Source of the DNA: Microbacterium hatanonis
GTDB lineage: Bacteria; Actinomycetota; Actinomycetes; Actinomycetales; Microbacteriaceae
Assembly: GCF_008017415.1 (NCBI RefSeq)
Contig: NZ_VRSV01000002.1
Location: 248,001 to 312,000, forward strand
Direction of reading: 5' to 3'
DNA length: 64,000 nt
Part shown: positions 53,579 to 62,286 of the stretch, in pieces
Layout of the letters: every line of letters begins with the position of its first letter
Position numbering within the stretch: position 1 is the first letter of the stretch
Made by a program: the position numbers and the translations under genes
The notes under the pieces: model-generated
What the model was told of the DNA's origin: nothing
Databases searched by the model: none
The model's input: the letters and a program-made list of their open reading frames with translations, nothing else

Positions 53579-54274
53579 GTGCGTCTCGTCATCGCCCGCT
53601 GCTCGGTCGACTACTCCGGCCGCCTCAACGCGCATCTCCCCCTCGCCACCCGTCTGCTCGTCCACAAGGGCGACGGGAGCCTCCTGGTGCACTCCGACGG
53701 CGGCTCGTACAAGCCGCTGAACTGGATGAGCCCGCCGTGCACCCTCACGCTGGAGGTGCCGGATGCGGAGGCCGCCGAAGACGGCGTCGTGCAGCAGTGG
53801 CGGGTGACCCACGCGAAGTCGGGCGACGCGCTCGTCGTGCGCATCCACGAGGTGCTCCACGACTCGAACCACGAGCTCGGCATCGATCCGGGACTCATCA
53901 AGGACGGCGTCGAGGCCGATCTGCAGCGCCTGCTGTCGGAGCAGGTCTCGATCATGGGCGACGGCCTGACCCTGGTGCGCCGCGAGTACCCGACCGCGAT
54001 CGGGCCGGTCGACCTGCTCCTGCGAGATGCGGCCGGAGGCACCATCGCGGTCGAGGTCAAGCGACGCGGCGACATCGACGGCGTCGAGCAGCTGACGCGC
54101 TACCTCGAACTCCTCGGCCGCGACCCCGGGCTCGCGCCGGTGACCGGTGTCTTCGCCGCCCAGGAGATCAAGCCCCAGGCCCGCGTGCTCGCCGCCGACC
54201 GCGGCATCCGCTGCGTCACGCTCGACTACGACGAGATGAAGGGCATCGACTCCGGAGCCCCTCGCCTCTTCTGA
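53579..54274 (+). CDS. nucS: Mismatch-specific endonuclease NucS
   Basis: A protein of 231 residues. NucS (EndoMS) cuts both strands at mismatches and replaces MutS/MutL in actinobacteria, so its presence supports the taxonomic call. N-terminal DNA-binding half starts [16 protein letters not shown]; the RecB-like nuclease half has Asp145 in GPVDLLL, Glu159-Val-Lys161 in [16 protein letters not shown]. The C-terminal tail ends APRLF, of the kind thought to bind the sliding clamp. GTG start, TAGGCT six bases upstream, no ribosome site: leaderless. Confidence 0.97.
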   Translation: MRLVIARCSVDYSGRLNAHLPLATRLLVHKGDGSLLVHSDGGSYKPLNWMSPPCTLTLEVPDAEAAEDGVVQQWRVTHAKSGDALVVRIHEVLHDSNHELGIDPGLIKDGVEADLQRLLSEQVSIMGDGLTLVRREYPTAIGPVDLLLRDAAGGTIAVEVKRRGDIDGVEQLTRYLELLGRDPGLAPVTGVFAAQEIKPQARVLAADRGIRCVTLDYDEMKGIDSGAPRLF

Positions 54275-54301
54275 CCTCCCGCGGCCGGTAGCGTGGGAGT
54301 C

Positions 54302-54985
54302 ATGCCCGAACGCTCCCCCTTCTCGTGCGTCCTCTGGGATGTCGACGGCACCATCGTGGATGCGTCCGAGGGCATCCTCCGACGGTTGACCGCCACCCTG
54401 ACCCACTTCGACCGGCGTCCGCCCACCCGCGACGAACTGTCGCACTGGATCGGCCCGCCGATGTTCGAGTCGTTCCAGGTGAACGTGGGCATGACACCCG
54501 ACCAGTCCACCGAGGCCGTCGCCTACTACCGCTCGCTCAACAAGGCCGAGGGGTACACCTCCAGCGCGATGCTCTTCCCGGGCGTCGGAGAGCTCATCCA
54601 CGACATCGCCGCGGCGGGCATCCCCCAGGCGACGGCGAGCTCCAAGCCCGAGGTGCAGGTGACGGCCCTCATGGAGCACTTCGAGCTCTCGCCCGCGTTC
54701 ACCGCGATGGTGGGCGCGAGCCTCGACGAGCGCACGCTGAGCGCCAAGTCCGACATCGTCGCCGAGGCCCTTCGTCGCCTCGAGGTCGCCGGCGTCGACA
54801 CCGATCGCCCCGTGCTCATCGGTGATCGGCACCACGACGTCGAGGGCGGCCTCGAGAACGGCGTGCCCGTGATCTTCGTTCGCTGGGGATTCAGCTGGCC
54901 CCACGAGTCGGAGGGCGCGCAGGCAGCCGTCGAGACGGTCGACGAGCTGCGCGCCCTGCTGCTGGTTCCGAACGGCGGGCGCTGA
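54302..54985 (+). CDS. HAD-family phosphatase (Gph-like)
   Basis: A 227-residue HAD hydrolase. Motif I WDVDGTIVDAS (Asp13, Asp15), helical cap domain, motif II TASSKP near 115, motif III Lys in AKSDIV, motif IV GDRHHDVEGG. Sequence is close to phosphoglycolate phosphatase-like proteins, but the substrate is not determined. TAGCGT ends seven bases before the ATG, leaderless. Converges on the catabolic operon with a 9-nt gap. Confidence 0.92.
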   Translation: MPERSPFSCVLWDVDGTIVDASEGILRRLTATLTHFDRRPPTRDELSHWIGPPMFESFQVNVGMTPDQSTEAVAYYRSLNKAEGYTSSAMLFPGVGELIHDIAAAGIPQATASSKPEVQVTALMEHFELSPAFTAMVGASLDERTLSAKSDIVAEALRRLEVAGVDTDRPVLIGDRHHDVEGGLENGVPVIFVRWGFSWPHESEGAQAAVETVDELRALLLVPNGGR

Positions 54986-54994
54986 GCCGACGAC

Positions 54995-55966
54995 TCAGCG
55001 CCGACGCGCCCGCGAGCGCTTACGCGCCGGCGGGAGGGACGGTGCCGCAACCGACTGCCCCACGCGCCCGGTGATCTCGCCGATGCCCTCGACGACCATC
55101 CGCACCTCGTCTCCGGCGCGGAGCGGTGGCGGCGTCACCTCCTGGTTGCGGCCCCAGAGCTCGCCGAGGCAACCGCCGTTGCCGACCGTGCCCGACCCGA
55201 GGACGTCGCCGGGCACGACGCGGGAGTTGCGCGAGGCGTAGGCCACGAACTCGGGGAAGGTCCACCCCGCGTTCGAGACCAGGTCTTCCCCGACGAGCGA
55301 TCCGTTGACGTAGACCTCGGCGCGCACGGCGAGGAAGCCATCGGGGTCGACGAAGCCCGCCAGCTCATCTGCCGTGACGATCCACGGACCGAGGGTCGTG
55401 CCGAAGTCCTTTCCCTTGCAGGGCCCCAACCGCACCCTCATCTCGCGGGCCTGCAGGTCGCGCGCCGACCAGTCGTTCATGATCGTGTATCCGAAGATGT
55501 GCCGGGATGCGGCGTCCGCCGTCAGATTCGCGCCGTCGGCCGAATCCGCAGCCCCCACGACCACGGCGACCTCGAGCTCGAAATCGAGCCGTTCCGTCAC
55601 CGGCGGCGACACCTCGTCCGCAGGACCGAGGATCGTGTGCGGGTTCGTGAAGTAGAACGTCGGCGCCTCGTACCATTCGTCGGCGACGTGGCTCTTTCCC
55701 TCCACCCCCGCGCTGACCCCCTCCACGTGCTCCTCGAACGCGACGAAGTCCCGCACCGACGCCGGTGCCAGGGGCGCACGCAGACGCACCTCGCGCAGCG
55801 GGGTGCCCGCAGCATCCGCCACCGCCTCGAAGAGCTCGCCGGTCGCGGCGAGGCCCCGGGCGAGCACGTCGGCCACGGTGAGCGCGTCGGGGAAGTCCAC
55901 CACGCGATCGCCGATGACGAAGCCCTCTCCGTCGGTGCCGGCGTGTGTCCAGCGGGCGATCCTCAT
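54995..55966 (-). CDS. FAH-family hydrolase 1 of the catabolic operon
   Basis: A protein of 323 residues with a fumarylacetoacetate hydrolase fold. Metal-binding pattern: DFELEVAVVVG (Glu-x-Glu) and, later, IMNDWSARDLQ (Asp). Other marks are SVRDFVAFEEHVEG, ILGPADEVSPP, CKGKDFGTTLGPW and LLGSGTVGNGG-like VLGSGTVGNGGCLGELW. Members hydrolyse, decarboxylate or isomerise beta-diketo acids formed after ring opening. Last gene of the operon; its ATG overlaps the stop of the amidohydrolase gene. C-terminal 20 residues are Arg/Lys-rich. Confidence 0.92.
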   Translation of the reverse strand: MRIARWTHAGTDGEGFVIGDRVVDFPDALTVADVLARGLAATGELFEAVADAAGTPLREVRLRAPLAPASVRDFVAFEEHVEGVSAGVEGKSHVADEWYEAPTFYFTNPHTILGPADEVSPPVTERLDFELEVAVVVGAADSADGANLTADAASRHIFGYTIMNDWSARDLQAREMRVRLGPCKGKDFGTTLGPWIVTADELAGFVDPDGFLAVRAEVYVNGSLVGEDLVSNAGWTFPEFVAYASRNSRVVPGDVLGSGTVGNGGCLGELWGRNQEVTPPPLRAGDEVRMVVEGIGEITGRVGQSVAAPSLPPARKRSRARRR

Positions 55967-56976
55967 ACCCGGACTCCGCTCGTGAGGAGCGCCTGCGCGT
56001 TGCCGGCGAGCACACGCTCGACGACGTCGTCGGCAAGCGCGGACGAACGGACGAACCCGACAGGATCGTCCAGACCCATGTCGAACGGGAAGTCGCTGCC
56101 GAGCACGACCTGCGATGGGCCGGCGGCCTCGACGAGGTGGCGGAGCGCCACCGGGTCGTGCACGACCGTGTCGAACCAGAGCTTCTTCAGGTAGCTCGAC
56201 GGCTCGTGGGCGCAGCGTCGCGCGTCGGGACGCACGCGCCAGGCGTGGTCGCTGCGCCCCATCGCCGTGGGCAGGTAGCCGCCCCCGTGCGCGGCCACGA
56301 GCCGCAGCCCGGGATGCCGGTCGAGCACGCCCGCGAAGATCAGGTGCGACAGCGCCACGGCGTTCTCGGTCGGCTGGCCCACCGTATTGGCGAGGTAGAA
56401 GCGGTCGAGCCGCTCGTCGAGCGAGCAGCCGAACGGGTGCAGGAACACGACACAGCCGAGCTCGGCCGCCCGCGCCCAGAAGGGTTCGAGCCGCTCGTCG
56501 GAGAGTTCGACGTCTCCGGCGAACGACGAGATCTCCACGCCGGCCAGGCCGCGGCCGAGCACCGCGTCGTCGAGGTACTCCACGATGCGCGACGGATGCT
56601 GCAGCGGGATGAGGCCGAGTCCGACGAGCCGATCCGGAGCCTGCGCGACGTGCTCGGCGATGAGACGGTTCGCCTCCATCGCCGCCCAGACCGCCAATCC
56701 CTCGGGCGCCCACGGGTAGAAGTGGTTCGGTGAGGCGCTGACCCACTGCACGTCGACGCCCTGGGCGTCCATCGCCGCCAGTCGCACCGCGACGTCGGTG
56801 AGCTTCGGGATGCGCGCGCCGACCATCGGCCCCGAGACGGCCTGGCTCTCGGCGCCGTTGCGCCGGAAGTCGAGGGCTGCCGCTTCGGCGACGAGCTCGG
56901 GGGCGCGGCGCTCCACCTCGGCGTGCAGGCCCGGCATGAGCAGGTGGGCGTGGACGTCGGTGATCGGCGCGCTCAT
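55963..56976 (-). CDS. ACMSD-like amidohydrolase (metal-dependent decarboxylase)
   Basis: A protein of 337 residues, amidohydrolase_2 family like aminocarboxymuconate-semialdehyde decarboxylase. Metal ligands: His9 and His11 in TDVHAHLL, a His in VVFLHPFG near 178, a His in AAHGGGYLP near 228 and an Asp in VLGSDFPFDMG near 295. The KLTDVAVRLAAMDAQGVDVQWVSAS stretch is typical. Decarboxylation or hydrolysis of a ring-cleavage product is the likely job. ATGA overlap with the FAD monooxygenase gene and with FAH 1. Confidence 0.9.
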   Translation of the reverse strand: MSAPITDVHAHLLMPGLHAEVERRAPELVAEAAALDFRRNGAESQAVSGPMVGARIPKLTDVAVRLAAMDAQGVDVQWVSASPNHFYPWAPEGLAVWAAMEANRLIAEHVAQAPDRLVGLGLIPLQHPSRIVEYLDDAVLGRGLAGVEISSFAGDVELSDERLEPFWARAAELGCVVFLHPFGCSLDERLDRFYLANTVGQPTENAVALSHLIFAGVLDRHPGLRLVAAHGGGYLPTAMGRSDHAWRVRPDARRCAHEPSSYLKKLWFDTVVHDPVALRHLVEAAGPSQVVLGSDFPFDMGLDDPVGFVRSSALADDVVERVLAGNAQALLTSGVRV

Positions 56977-58106
56977 GCGGGCTGCGCCATCTTCTGCGCG
57001 ATGCCGAAGATGAGTCCGCCCGCGTCCGCGTCGCGGTCGCCGTCGATCTGCCACTGGGCGAGTTGCCGGGATGCCTCGACCACGGCCGTCGCCCGCGGGA
57101 TGCGGCGGTCGTGGAACTCGTCCCAGAGATCCTCGTCGACCGCGGCGCGCCCGGTGAGCAGCTCGGTGAGCACGAACGCGTCCTCGAGCCCCTGAGCCGC
57201 GCCCTGCGCGATCGTCGGAGGGCAGCTGTGGGCGGCGTCGCCGATGATGACGACGCGACCGCGGTTCCAGCGACCGGGCACGATGTGGGAGGTGAACCAG
57301 GTGTAGTTCGCGGGAGCTCCGGCCTCGAGGTCGGCGCGGATCGCGTCCCACGGTCCGCCGTAGGCGCGCGACTCCTCGAGCATGATCCGGGTCGCCTCCT
57401 CGGCCCCGAGTCCGGCGCGGTCCTGCGCCTTCTCGACGAGGAAGGCGTACATCGAGTCCTCCCCCGTGGGCGTATAGCCCGCGATGTAGACGGGACCGCC
57501 GTAGTACAGCTCGCTCTTCTCGACCTCGGCGGGCCGCGACACGAACGTGCGCCAGATGCCCATGCCGTTCTTCACCGGTTTGGTGTCGATGCCGATGAGC
57601 TCGCGCACGGTCGAGTTGAGTCCGTCCGCGCCGATCAGGAGGTCGTACGTACCGGCCGATTCATGGTCGATGAAGACCTCTACGGCGTCTGCGCTCTGCT
57701 CGACCGCCGTGACGTGGGCGCCGAACCGCGTGCGCACGCCCGCCATCTCGGCGTGCGCGAAGAGGATCCGCGCCAGATCAGCCCGAGGCATTCCCATGGC
57801 GGCGGGGTAGTCGGGCCCGCCCGTCTTGACGTCGGGGAGCGCGGCGACGATCGGCGCGCCCGGGCCGGGTGCACGGAGGTTCAGTCCATCGAACGCGTAC
57901 CCGGCCGCGCGGATGTCGTACCACGCGCCGAGCGCGTCGAACACCCGCAGGGCGTTGCCCTGCAACGAGATGCCCGACCCGCCGATCCCGAGCTCGGGCT
58001 TCGCCTCGAAGAGATCGACCGCGACCCCCGCCTTGGCCAGTTGGATGCCGGCGGCGAGGCCCGCGACACCCGATCCGGCGATCGCCACCTTCTTCACTGC
58101 GGTCAT
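56973..58106 (-). CDS. FAD-dependent aromatic hydroxylase (class A flavin monooxygenase)
   Basis: A 377-residue protein. FAD dinucleotide motif AIAGSGVAGLAAGIQLAKAG near 8-27, YDLLIGADGLNSTVRE (DG motif) near 150, and VVIIGDAAHSCPPTIAQGAAQGLEDA (GD motif) near 285. Typical p-hydroxybenzoate hydroxylase-type architecture; it uses NAD(P)H to place a hydroxyl group on an aromatic ring, giving a catechol-like diol for the dioxygenase. 38 nt after the cyclase gene. In the fde-type flavonoid pathway the hydroxylase (FdeE) is of this class. Confidence 0.93.
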   Translation of the reverse strand: MTAVKKVAIAGSGVAGLAAGIQLAKAGVAVDLFEAKPELGIGGSGISLQGNALRVFDALGAWYDIRAAGYAFDGLNLRAPGPGAPIVAALPDVKTGGPDYPAAMGMPRADLARILFAHAEMAGVRTRFGAHVTAVEQSADAVEVFIDHESAGTYDLLIGADGLNSTVRELIGIDTKPVKNGMGIWRTFVSRPAEVEKSELYYGGPVYIAGYTPTGEDSMYAFLVEKAQDRAGLGAEEATRIMLEESRAYGGPWDAIRADLEAGAPANYTWFTSHIVPGRWNRGRVVIIGDAAHSCPPTIAQGAAQGLEDAFVLTELLTGRAAVDEDLWDEFHDRRIPRATAVVEASRQLAQWQIDGDRDADAGGLIFGIAQKMAQPA

Positions 58107-58144
58107 TTCAGAACCTCTCTGTTCCCTGTCATGTCGTGCGTCGT

Positions 58145-59143
58145 TCAGAAGATCGCGACCGGGTTGATCGGCGATCCGACCGCCCCGGTGATCGGCAACG
58201 GCGGAGCCGACAGCAGCACGTCCCAGCGCCCGCGTGCGGCGCACGCCTCGGCGAGCTCGTCGAAGTCCCACATCTCGCCGATCGTCAGCCCCATGTTCGG
58301 GATCGCGATCTGGTGCAGCGGCTGGAACGCGGGCACGTCGAACTCGTTCGGACGCACCTCGAAGCCCCAGGTGTCGGTCGCGATGGCTGCGATCTCGGAC
58401 CGGTGCAGCCATCCCGCCGCCGTGATCGAGATGCCCGCCGCGTTCCCACCCGCGTAGTCGTTCCACCCCTCGCGGCGAGCGCGGGCGAGCCTGCCGGTGC
58501 GCACGAGCAGGATGTCGCCGCGTCCGACGCGACTCGACTCCCCCTGCGCCCGGATGCACGCGTCGAGGTCGGCGGCGGTGATGCCGTACCCGTCGGGGAG
58601 CTCGCCCGTCTCGGGGCTGAGGTGCCGGGCGACGTCGAGCAGCACTCCGCGCGAGACGATGACGGATGCTGCGTGCTCGACGCCCGTGACGAGGTCGCCG
58701 TCGCTGGTGACCACGTCACCGGCACGCCGTCCGTTCCACGCCGTGCCGTGATCGAAGATGTGCCCGAGGCCGTCCCACTGGGTGGAGCACTGCAGCGGCA
58801 TCGTGATGTAGTCGTCGGCGCCGCCGATGCCATGGGGGAAGGGCTGGTTGCCCCGTTCGGCGTCGGTGCCGGTGTCGGTCATGGTGTGCACCGGGTTGAT
58901 CCGGCGACGCCAGCCCTTCTGCGGGCCGTCGGTGTCGAACGACTGCGAGAGCGACACGACGCGCCCCTCGGAGACGAGGCCCGCCGCCTCGACGCGCTTG
59001 GCCTCGTCGATGAAGTTGAGGGTGCCGAGCGCATCGTCCTCACCCCAGCGGCCCCAGTTGCGGTAGGCCTCCGCGCGCACCGCGATCTCGGCCTCGGGGT
59101 TCTGGCGGTCGAGGCCCGCGGGGTCTTCCGTGAGCGAGCTCAT
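58145..59143 (-). CDS. Cyclase-family hydrolase
   Basis: A protein of 332 residues of the cyclase (kynurenine formamidase-like) family. The metal/active-site motif of the family, HxGTHxDxPxH, appears as STQWDGLGHIFDHG, a divergent form with Gln in place of the first His and DGLGH. Other marks: NRWGRWGxxDxLGTLN-like YRNWGRWGEDDALGTLNFID at the start, VARHLSPETGELPDGYGITAADL, and NEFDVPAFQPLHQIAI. Probably hydrolyses an amide or lactone after ring opening, but activity is uncertain. It overlaps FAH 2 by four bases. Confidence 0.9.
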   Translation of the reverse strand: MSSLTEDPAGLDRQNPEAEIAVRAEAYRNWGRWGEDDALGTLNFIDEAKRVEAAGLVSEGRVVSLSQSFDTDGPQKGWRRRINPVHTMTDTGTDAERGNQPFPHGIGGADDYITMPLQCSTQWDGLGHIFDHGTAWNGRRAGDVVTSDGDLVTGVEHAASVIVSRGVLLDVARHLSPETGELPDGYGITAADLDACIRAQGESSRVGRGDILLVRTGRLARARREGWNDYAGGNAAGISITAAGWLHRSEIAAIATDTWGFEVRPNEFDVPAFQPLHQIAIPNMGLTIGEMWDFDELAEACAARGRWDVLLSAPPLPITGAVGSPINPVAIF

Positions 59144-60105
59144 GCCGACTCCTCCGCGACGCAGCGCACGACCTGCGTGCCGAGCCCCTCGATCGTCCCC
59201 GTCATGACATCGCCGTCGCGCAGGAAGCGCTTCCAGTGCTGCCCGTTCCCTGCCGGGCTGCCCGTGAGGAGGAGGTCGCCGGGCAGGAGCGGGAGGGTCT
59301 GGGAGGCGGTGGAGACGAGCGCCGCGACGTCGAAGAGCAGCTCGGCGGTCGTCGCATCCTGCATCACCTCGCCGTTGAGCTCGAGACGCACCGCCAGGTC
59401 GGACGGGTCGACGAACGTCGCGGGGACGAGGAAGGGACCCGTCGGAAGGAACCCGGGCGCGTTCTTCGACCGGAACCAGTCGGCGCCGATGTCGCCGACA
59501 TCGGGCGGGAAGACGAGATCGCGCGTGGTGACGTCGTTCGTGATCGTGTAGCCGGCGACATGGTCGAGGGCGTCTGCCCTGTCGACCCGGAACGCCTCGC
59601 GCCCGATCACGACGGCGAGCTCCAGTTCCCAGTCGTGCACCTCGCTGTACGACGGGAGCGAGAGGGCGACGTCGTCACCCACCACGCATTGCGCGAGCCC
59701 CAGGAAGATGAACGGGCGGCCGCTCGCGGCGCGCACGTCCATGATCTTCTCCGCGCGGGCGCGGATCTCGTCGGGGGTGCCGTCGGGGTCGCCCTTGGTG
59801 AGACCTCCCATGATGAGCTGCACGACATGGGTGCGGTAGTTGGCCCCGGCCTGGAGCACCTGACGCGGCTCGACCGGGGCGACCAGGGTGGCGTCGTCGA
59901 GCGACGACCACGGGCCCTCGGTCTGAGCGAGACCGGCGAGGCGGTCCCAGTCGGGTGCGGCGAGGAAGGCGTTGAGGTCGGCGGCGCCGAGATCGGCCGC
60001 CTCGAGCGGGCGGATCCGCTCGCCGGCGACGAGGCCCAGAACGACGTCGTCGCCCTGCCGGTAGCGGGCGAGGGCGAAGGGTGCGGTGGTGCGGGCGTTC
60101 GTCAT
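59140..60105 (-). CDS. FAH-family hydrolase 2 of the catabolic operon
   Basis: A protein of 321 residues. Diagnostic stretches: VLQAGANYRTHVVQL, WELELAVVIGREA (Glu-x-Glu), GYTITNDVTTRDL (Asp), KNAPGFLPTGPFLV and LLTGSPAGNG. It is distinct from FAH 1 (perhaps 25-30% identical by eye) and so probably handles another step. Second gene of the operon, after a hairpin that follows the dioxygenase gene. Confidence 0.92.
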   Translation of the reverse strand: MTNARTTAPFALARYRQGDDVVLGLVAGERIRPLEAADLGAADLNAFLAAPDWDRLAGLAQTEGPWSSLDDATLVAPVEPRQVLQAGANYRTHVVQLIMGGLTKGDPDGTPDEIRARAEKIMDVRAASGRPFIFLGLAQCVVGDDVALSLPSYSEVHDWELELAVVIGREAFRVDRADALDHVAGYTITNDVTTRDLVFPPDVGDIGADWFRSKNAPGFLPTGPFLVPATFVDPSDLAVRLELNGEVMQDATTAELLFDVAALVSTASQTLPLLPGDLLLTGSPAGNGQHWKRFLRDGDVMTGTIEGLGTQVVRCVAEESA

Positions 60106-60133
60106 GAATCCTCCTCGAGTCTTGACGGTGGTG

Positions 60134-60163
60134 TCCCGGGGCGGCGGGCTCGCCGCCCCGGGA
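60134..60163 (-). terminator. Strong intercistronic hairpin
   Basis: A perfect 13-bp stem TCCCGGGGCGGCG/CGCCGCCCCGGGA with a GGCT loop sits between the dioxygenase and FAH 2 genes, 11 nt after the dioxygenase stop. It may stabilise the upstream message or reduce read-through. Confidence 0.7.
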
Positions 60164-60174
60164 AGTGTCTCGGC

Positions 60175-61185
60175 TCAGCCGTGCTGCGTGTACGGGTTGA
60201 GCAGCGCGTCCTTGATCTCGTCGGGCACGCCCTCCTCGGTCGCGCTGGGGCCGTCGGCCGCGGGGAAGGACTCCGTCATCGACATCGGCATCGCACCGTT
60301 GCGGTAGAGGTTGCTCGACCCCAACGACGGCTTCCACGTCTGGGGCTCCCAGTCGGGGACGTAGTTGCGGTAGCCGCCGGTGTTCAGTTCGATGCGCATG
60401 CTCGAGGGCTCGCGGTAGTAGAGGAAGCTCTGCTCGCCGATGCCGTGGATCGACGGCCCGTACTCCATGCCCGTGCCGCGCTCCATCAGGACGTCGGCGG
60501 CGATGAGCAGCTCTTCGCGGGTATCGACCCAGAAGGCGTAGTGGTTCACGCGGCCCGCGCGGCTCGAGCCGTCGAGCACCACGCCGAGGTCGTGCGACTT
60601 CTCGTTCGTCGTGAGAACCGAGAAGACCGAGATCGGCGCCTCGTCCAGCTCGGTGCGGGCCATGATCCGGAAGCCGAGCACGTCGCGGTACCACTGTGCG
60701 AACCCGTCGACGTCGCTGGCGGCGACCGTCACGTGATCGAGCTGACGGGGAGCACCCGCGACGTGGCTGCGCTTCTCGGGACGGTCGGGATAGATCGAGG
60801 CGACCGCGGGCTCGGCGCGGTGGCGCGTGACATCCCAGTGCAGGGTCATGTCGTGTCCGTACGGACCGACGAACCGGTAGGCGCGACCGATCTTGTGCGC
60901 GTCGATCCACTCGCCGGTCACCCCGGCGGCCTCGATCTGCTGCACGGCCTTGTCGAGCGCCTCGGCGCTGGAGGTGCGCCACGCCATGGTGGCCAGCGTC
61001 GCCTCGTCTCCGGGCAGCACCACGAGCGAGTAGGAGTAGTAGTCGCCCCAGCAGCGCAGATAGACGGCGCCGTCGACGCGGTCCACCTCGGTGAGACCGA
61101 CCTGCGTCTTGTAGAACTCCACCGACGCCTCGACGTCGGGGGAGGTGATGGCGACGTACGACAGGTGGGAGAGCAGCTTGATCAT
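60175..61185 (-). CDS. Extradiol ring-cleavage dioxygenase (type I, VOC fold)
   Basis: A 336-residue two-domain protein from the ATG at 61185 (AAAGG before it). The 2-His-1-carboxylate iron site is visible: His151 in QLDHVTVA, His215 in RVNHYAFWVD and Glu266 in MRIELNTGGY. It opens a catechol-like ring next to the hydroxyls using oxygen. The C-terminal 60 residues (from YVPDWEPQTWKPSLG) are typical of longer members. First gene of the operon and divergent from the LysR gene. Confidence 0.93.
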   Translation of the reverse strand: MIKLLSHLSYVAITSPDVEASVEFYKTQVGLTEVDRVDGAVYLRCWGDYYSYSLVVLPGDEATLATMAWRTSSAEALDKAVQQIEAAGVTGEWIDAHKIGRAYRFVGPYGHDMTLHWDVTRHRAEPAVASIYPDRPEKRSHVAGAPRQLDHVTVAASDVDGFAQWYRDVLGFRIMARTELDEAPISVFSVLTTNEKSHDLGVVLDGSSRAGRVNHYAFWVDTREELLIAADVLMERGTGMEYGPSIHGIGEQSFLYYREPSSMRIELNTGGYRNYVPDWEPQTWKPSLGSSNLYRNGAMPMSMTESFPAADGPSATEEGVPDEIKDALLNPYTQHG

Positions 61186-61271
61186 CTTCGACCTTTCAGG
61201 AACACCGGCCCGTCGGCGGGCCTGTCTCCAGCATCGGCCGCGGTTGCACATCGGGGAATCCCGGGTTCGCT

Positions 61272-61298
61272 ATGCGCCGCATCCGTCTGACTTATAGT
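61272..61298. promoter_or_regulatory. Regulatory region between the dioxygenase and LysR genes
   Basis: A perfect repeat ATGCG-C-CGCAT (61272-61282) and TATAGT (61293-61298), the latter a possible -10 for the LysR gene, with a leader of about 40 nt. The same half-sites stand upstream of the MFS gene (63575-63592), hinting at a shared regulator, probably the LysR protein. Confidence 0.4.
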
Positions 61299-61343
61299 CG
61301 TCTCGTCCACGCCGTCGTCGACGAACTCGCTGAAGAGGACCCC

Positions 61344-62258
61344 ATGCCCGCGGAACCGCCGCTGTCCCGGCTCGATCTCAACCTGCTCATCGCGCTCGAC
61401 GCGCTCCTGGCCGAACGCAGCGTCACGAGGGCCGCACAGCGCCTTCAGCTGAGCCAGCCCGCCCTGTCGGCCTCGCTCGCGCGGTTGCGCACGCACTTCG
61501 GCGACCCGATCCTCGCGCGCCGCGGCAACGAGTACGACCTCACGCCGCTCGCCGTCCGCCTCTCGGAGCAGACGTCGACCGCCCTGGAGATGGCCCGGCG
61601 CATCTTCGACAGCCAGACCGAATGGGACCCGCAGACCTCGACGAGGGAGTTCTCGGTCTACGGCTCCGACTACGGATTCGCGACGATCGGGCGGCGCGTC
61701 TCCCGGCTGGCGAGCGAACGGGCGCCGTCGGTCAAGTTCAGATTCCTTCTCCACTCGCCGCAGATCATCGAATCGGCCGACGAGAGACTGCGCTCGACCG
61801 ATGCGCTCCTCATCCCCCACGGCTTCGTCTCCGATCTGCCGCACATGACCCTGGCGAAGGACCACTGGGTCGTCATCGCCGCCACCTCCAACGACGCCAT
61901 CGGCGACGAGCTCACGATGGACGACATCATCCATTCGCCCTGGGTGTTCACCTACCAGTCGCGCACCGCGTACACCTCGGCGAGCCGGCAGCTGCAGGAG
62001 CTGGGGGTGGAACCGCACGTCGAGGCGGTCGTCGAGAGCTTCCTGTCGCTCGGCCCGTTCGTCGCCGGCACCAGGCGTCTCGCCATGGTGCAGGCCGGTC
62101 TCAGCGACCTCGTCGTCGGGATGGGCGGCGTCCGCGTGCTCGAGCCCCCGTTCGAGGCCACCCCTCTCACGAACGCCCTGTGGTGGCATCCCGTGCACAC
62201 GCACGATCCCGAGCACGTCTGGATGCGCGAGCTGTTCGCCGAAGCCGCCGCGTCATGA
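61344..62258 (+). CDS. LysR-family regulator of the catabolic operon
   Basis: A protein of 304 residues from the ATG at 61344 (AAGAGGA before it). N-terminal HTH: SRLDLNLLIALDALLAERSVTRAAQRLQLSQPALSASLARLR in pieces, the pattern of the NodD/LinR/PcpR clan that responds to phenolic or flavonoid-like aromatics. Effector domain 95-300. The fde system's activator FdeR is also LysR and senses naringenin. A longer frame from 61272 lacks a ribosome site. Divergent from the operon and convergent with the MFS gene. Confidence 0.93.
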   Translation: MPAEPPLSRLDLNLLIALDALLAERSVTRAAQRLQLSQPALSASLARLRTHFGDPILARRGNEYDLTPLAVRLSEQTSTALEMARRIFDSQTEWDPQTSTREFSVYGSDYGFATIGRRVSRLASERAPSVKFRFLLHSPQIIESADERLRSTDALLIPHGFVSDLPHMTLAKDHWVVIAATSNDAIGDELTMDDIIHSPWVFTYQSRTAYTSASRQLQELGVEPHVEAVVESFLSLGPFVAGTRRLAMVQAGLSDLVVGMGGVRVLEPPFEATPLTNALWWHPVHTHDPEHVWMRELFAEAAAS

Positions 62259-62286
62259 CGACACGGCGGCCTCGACGCATCCGTTC

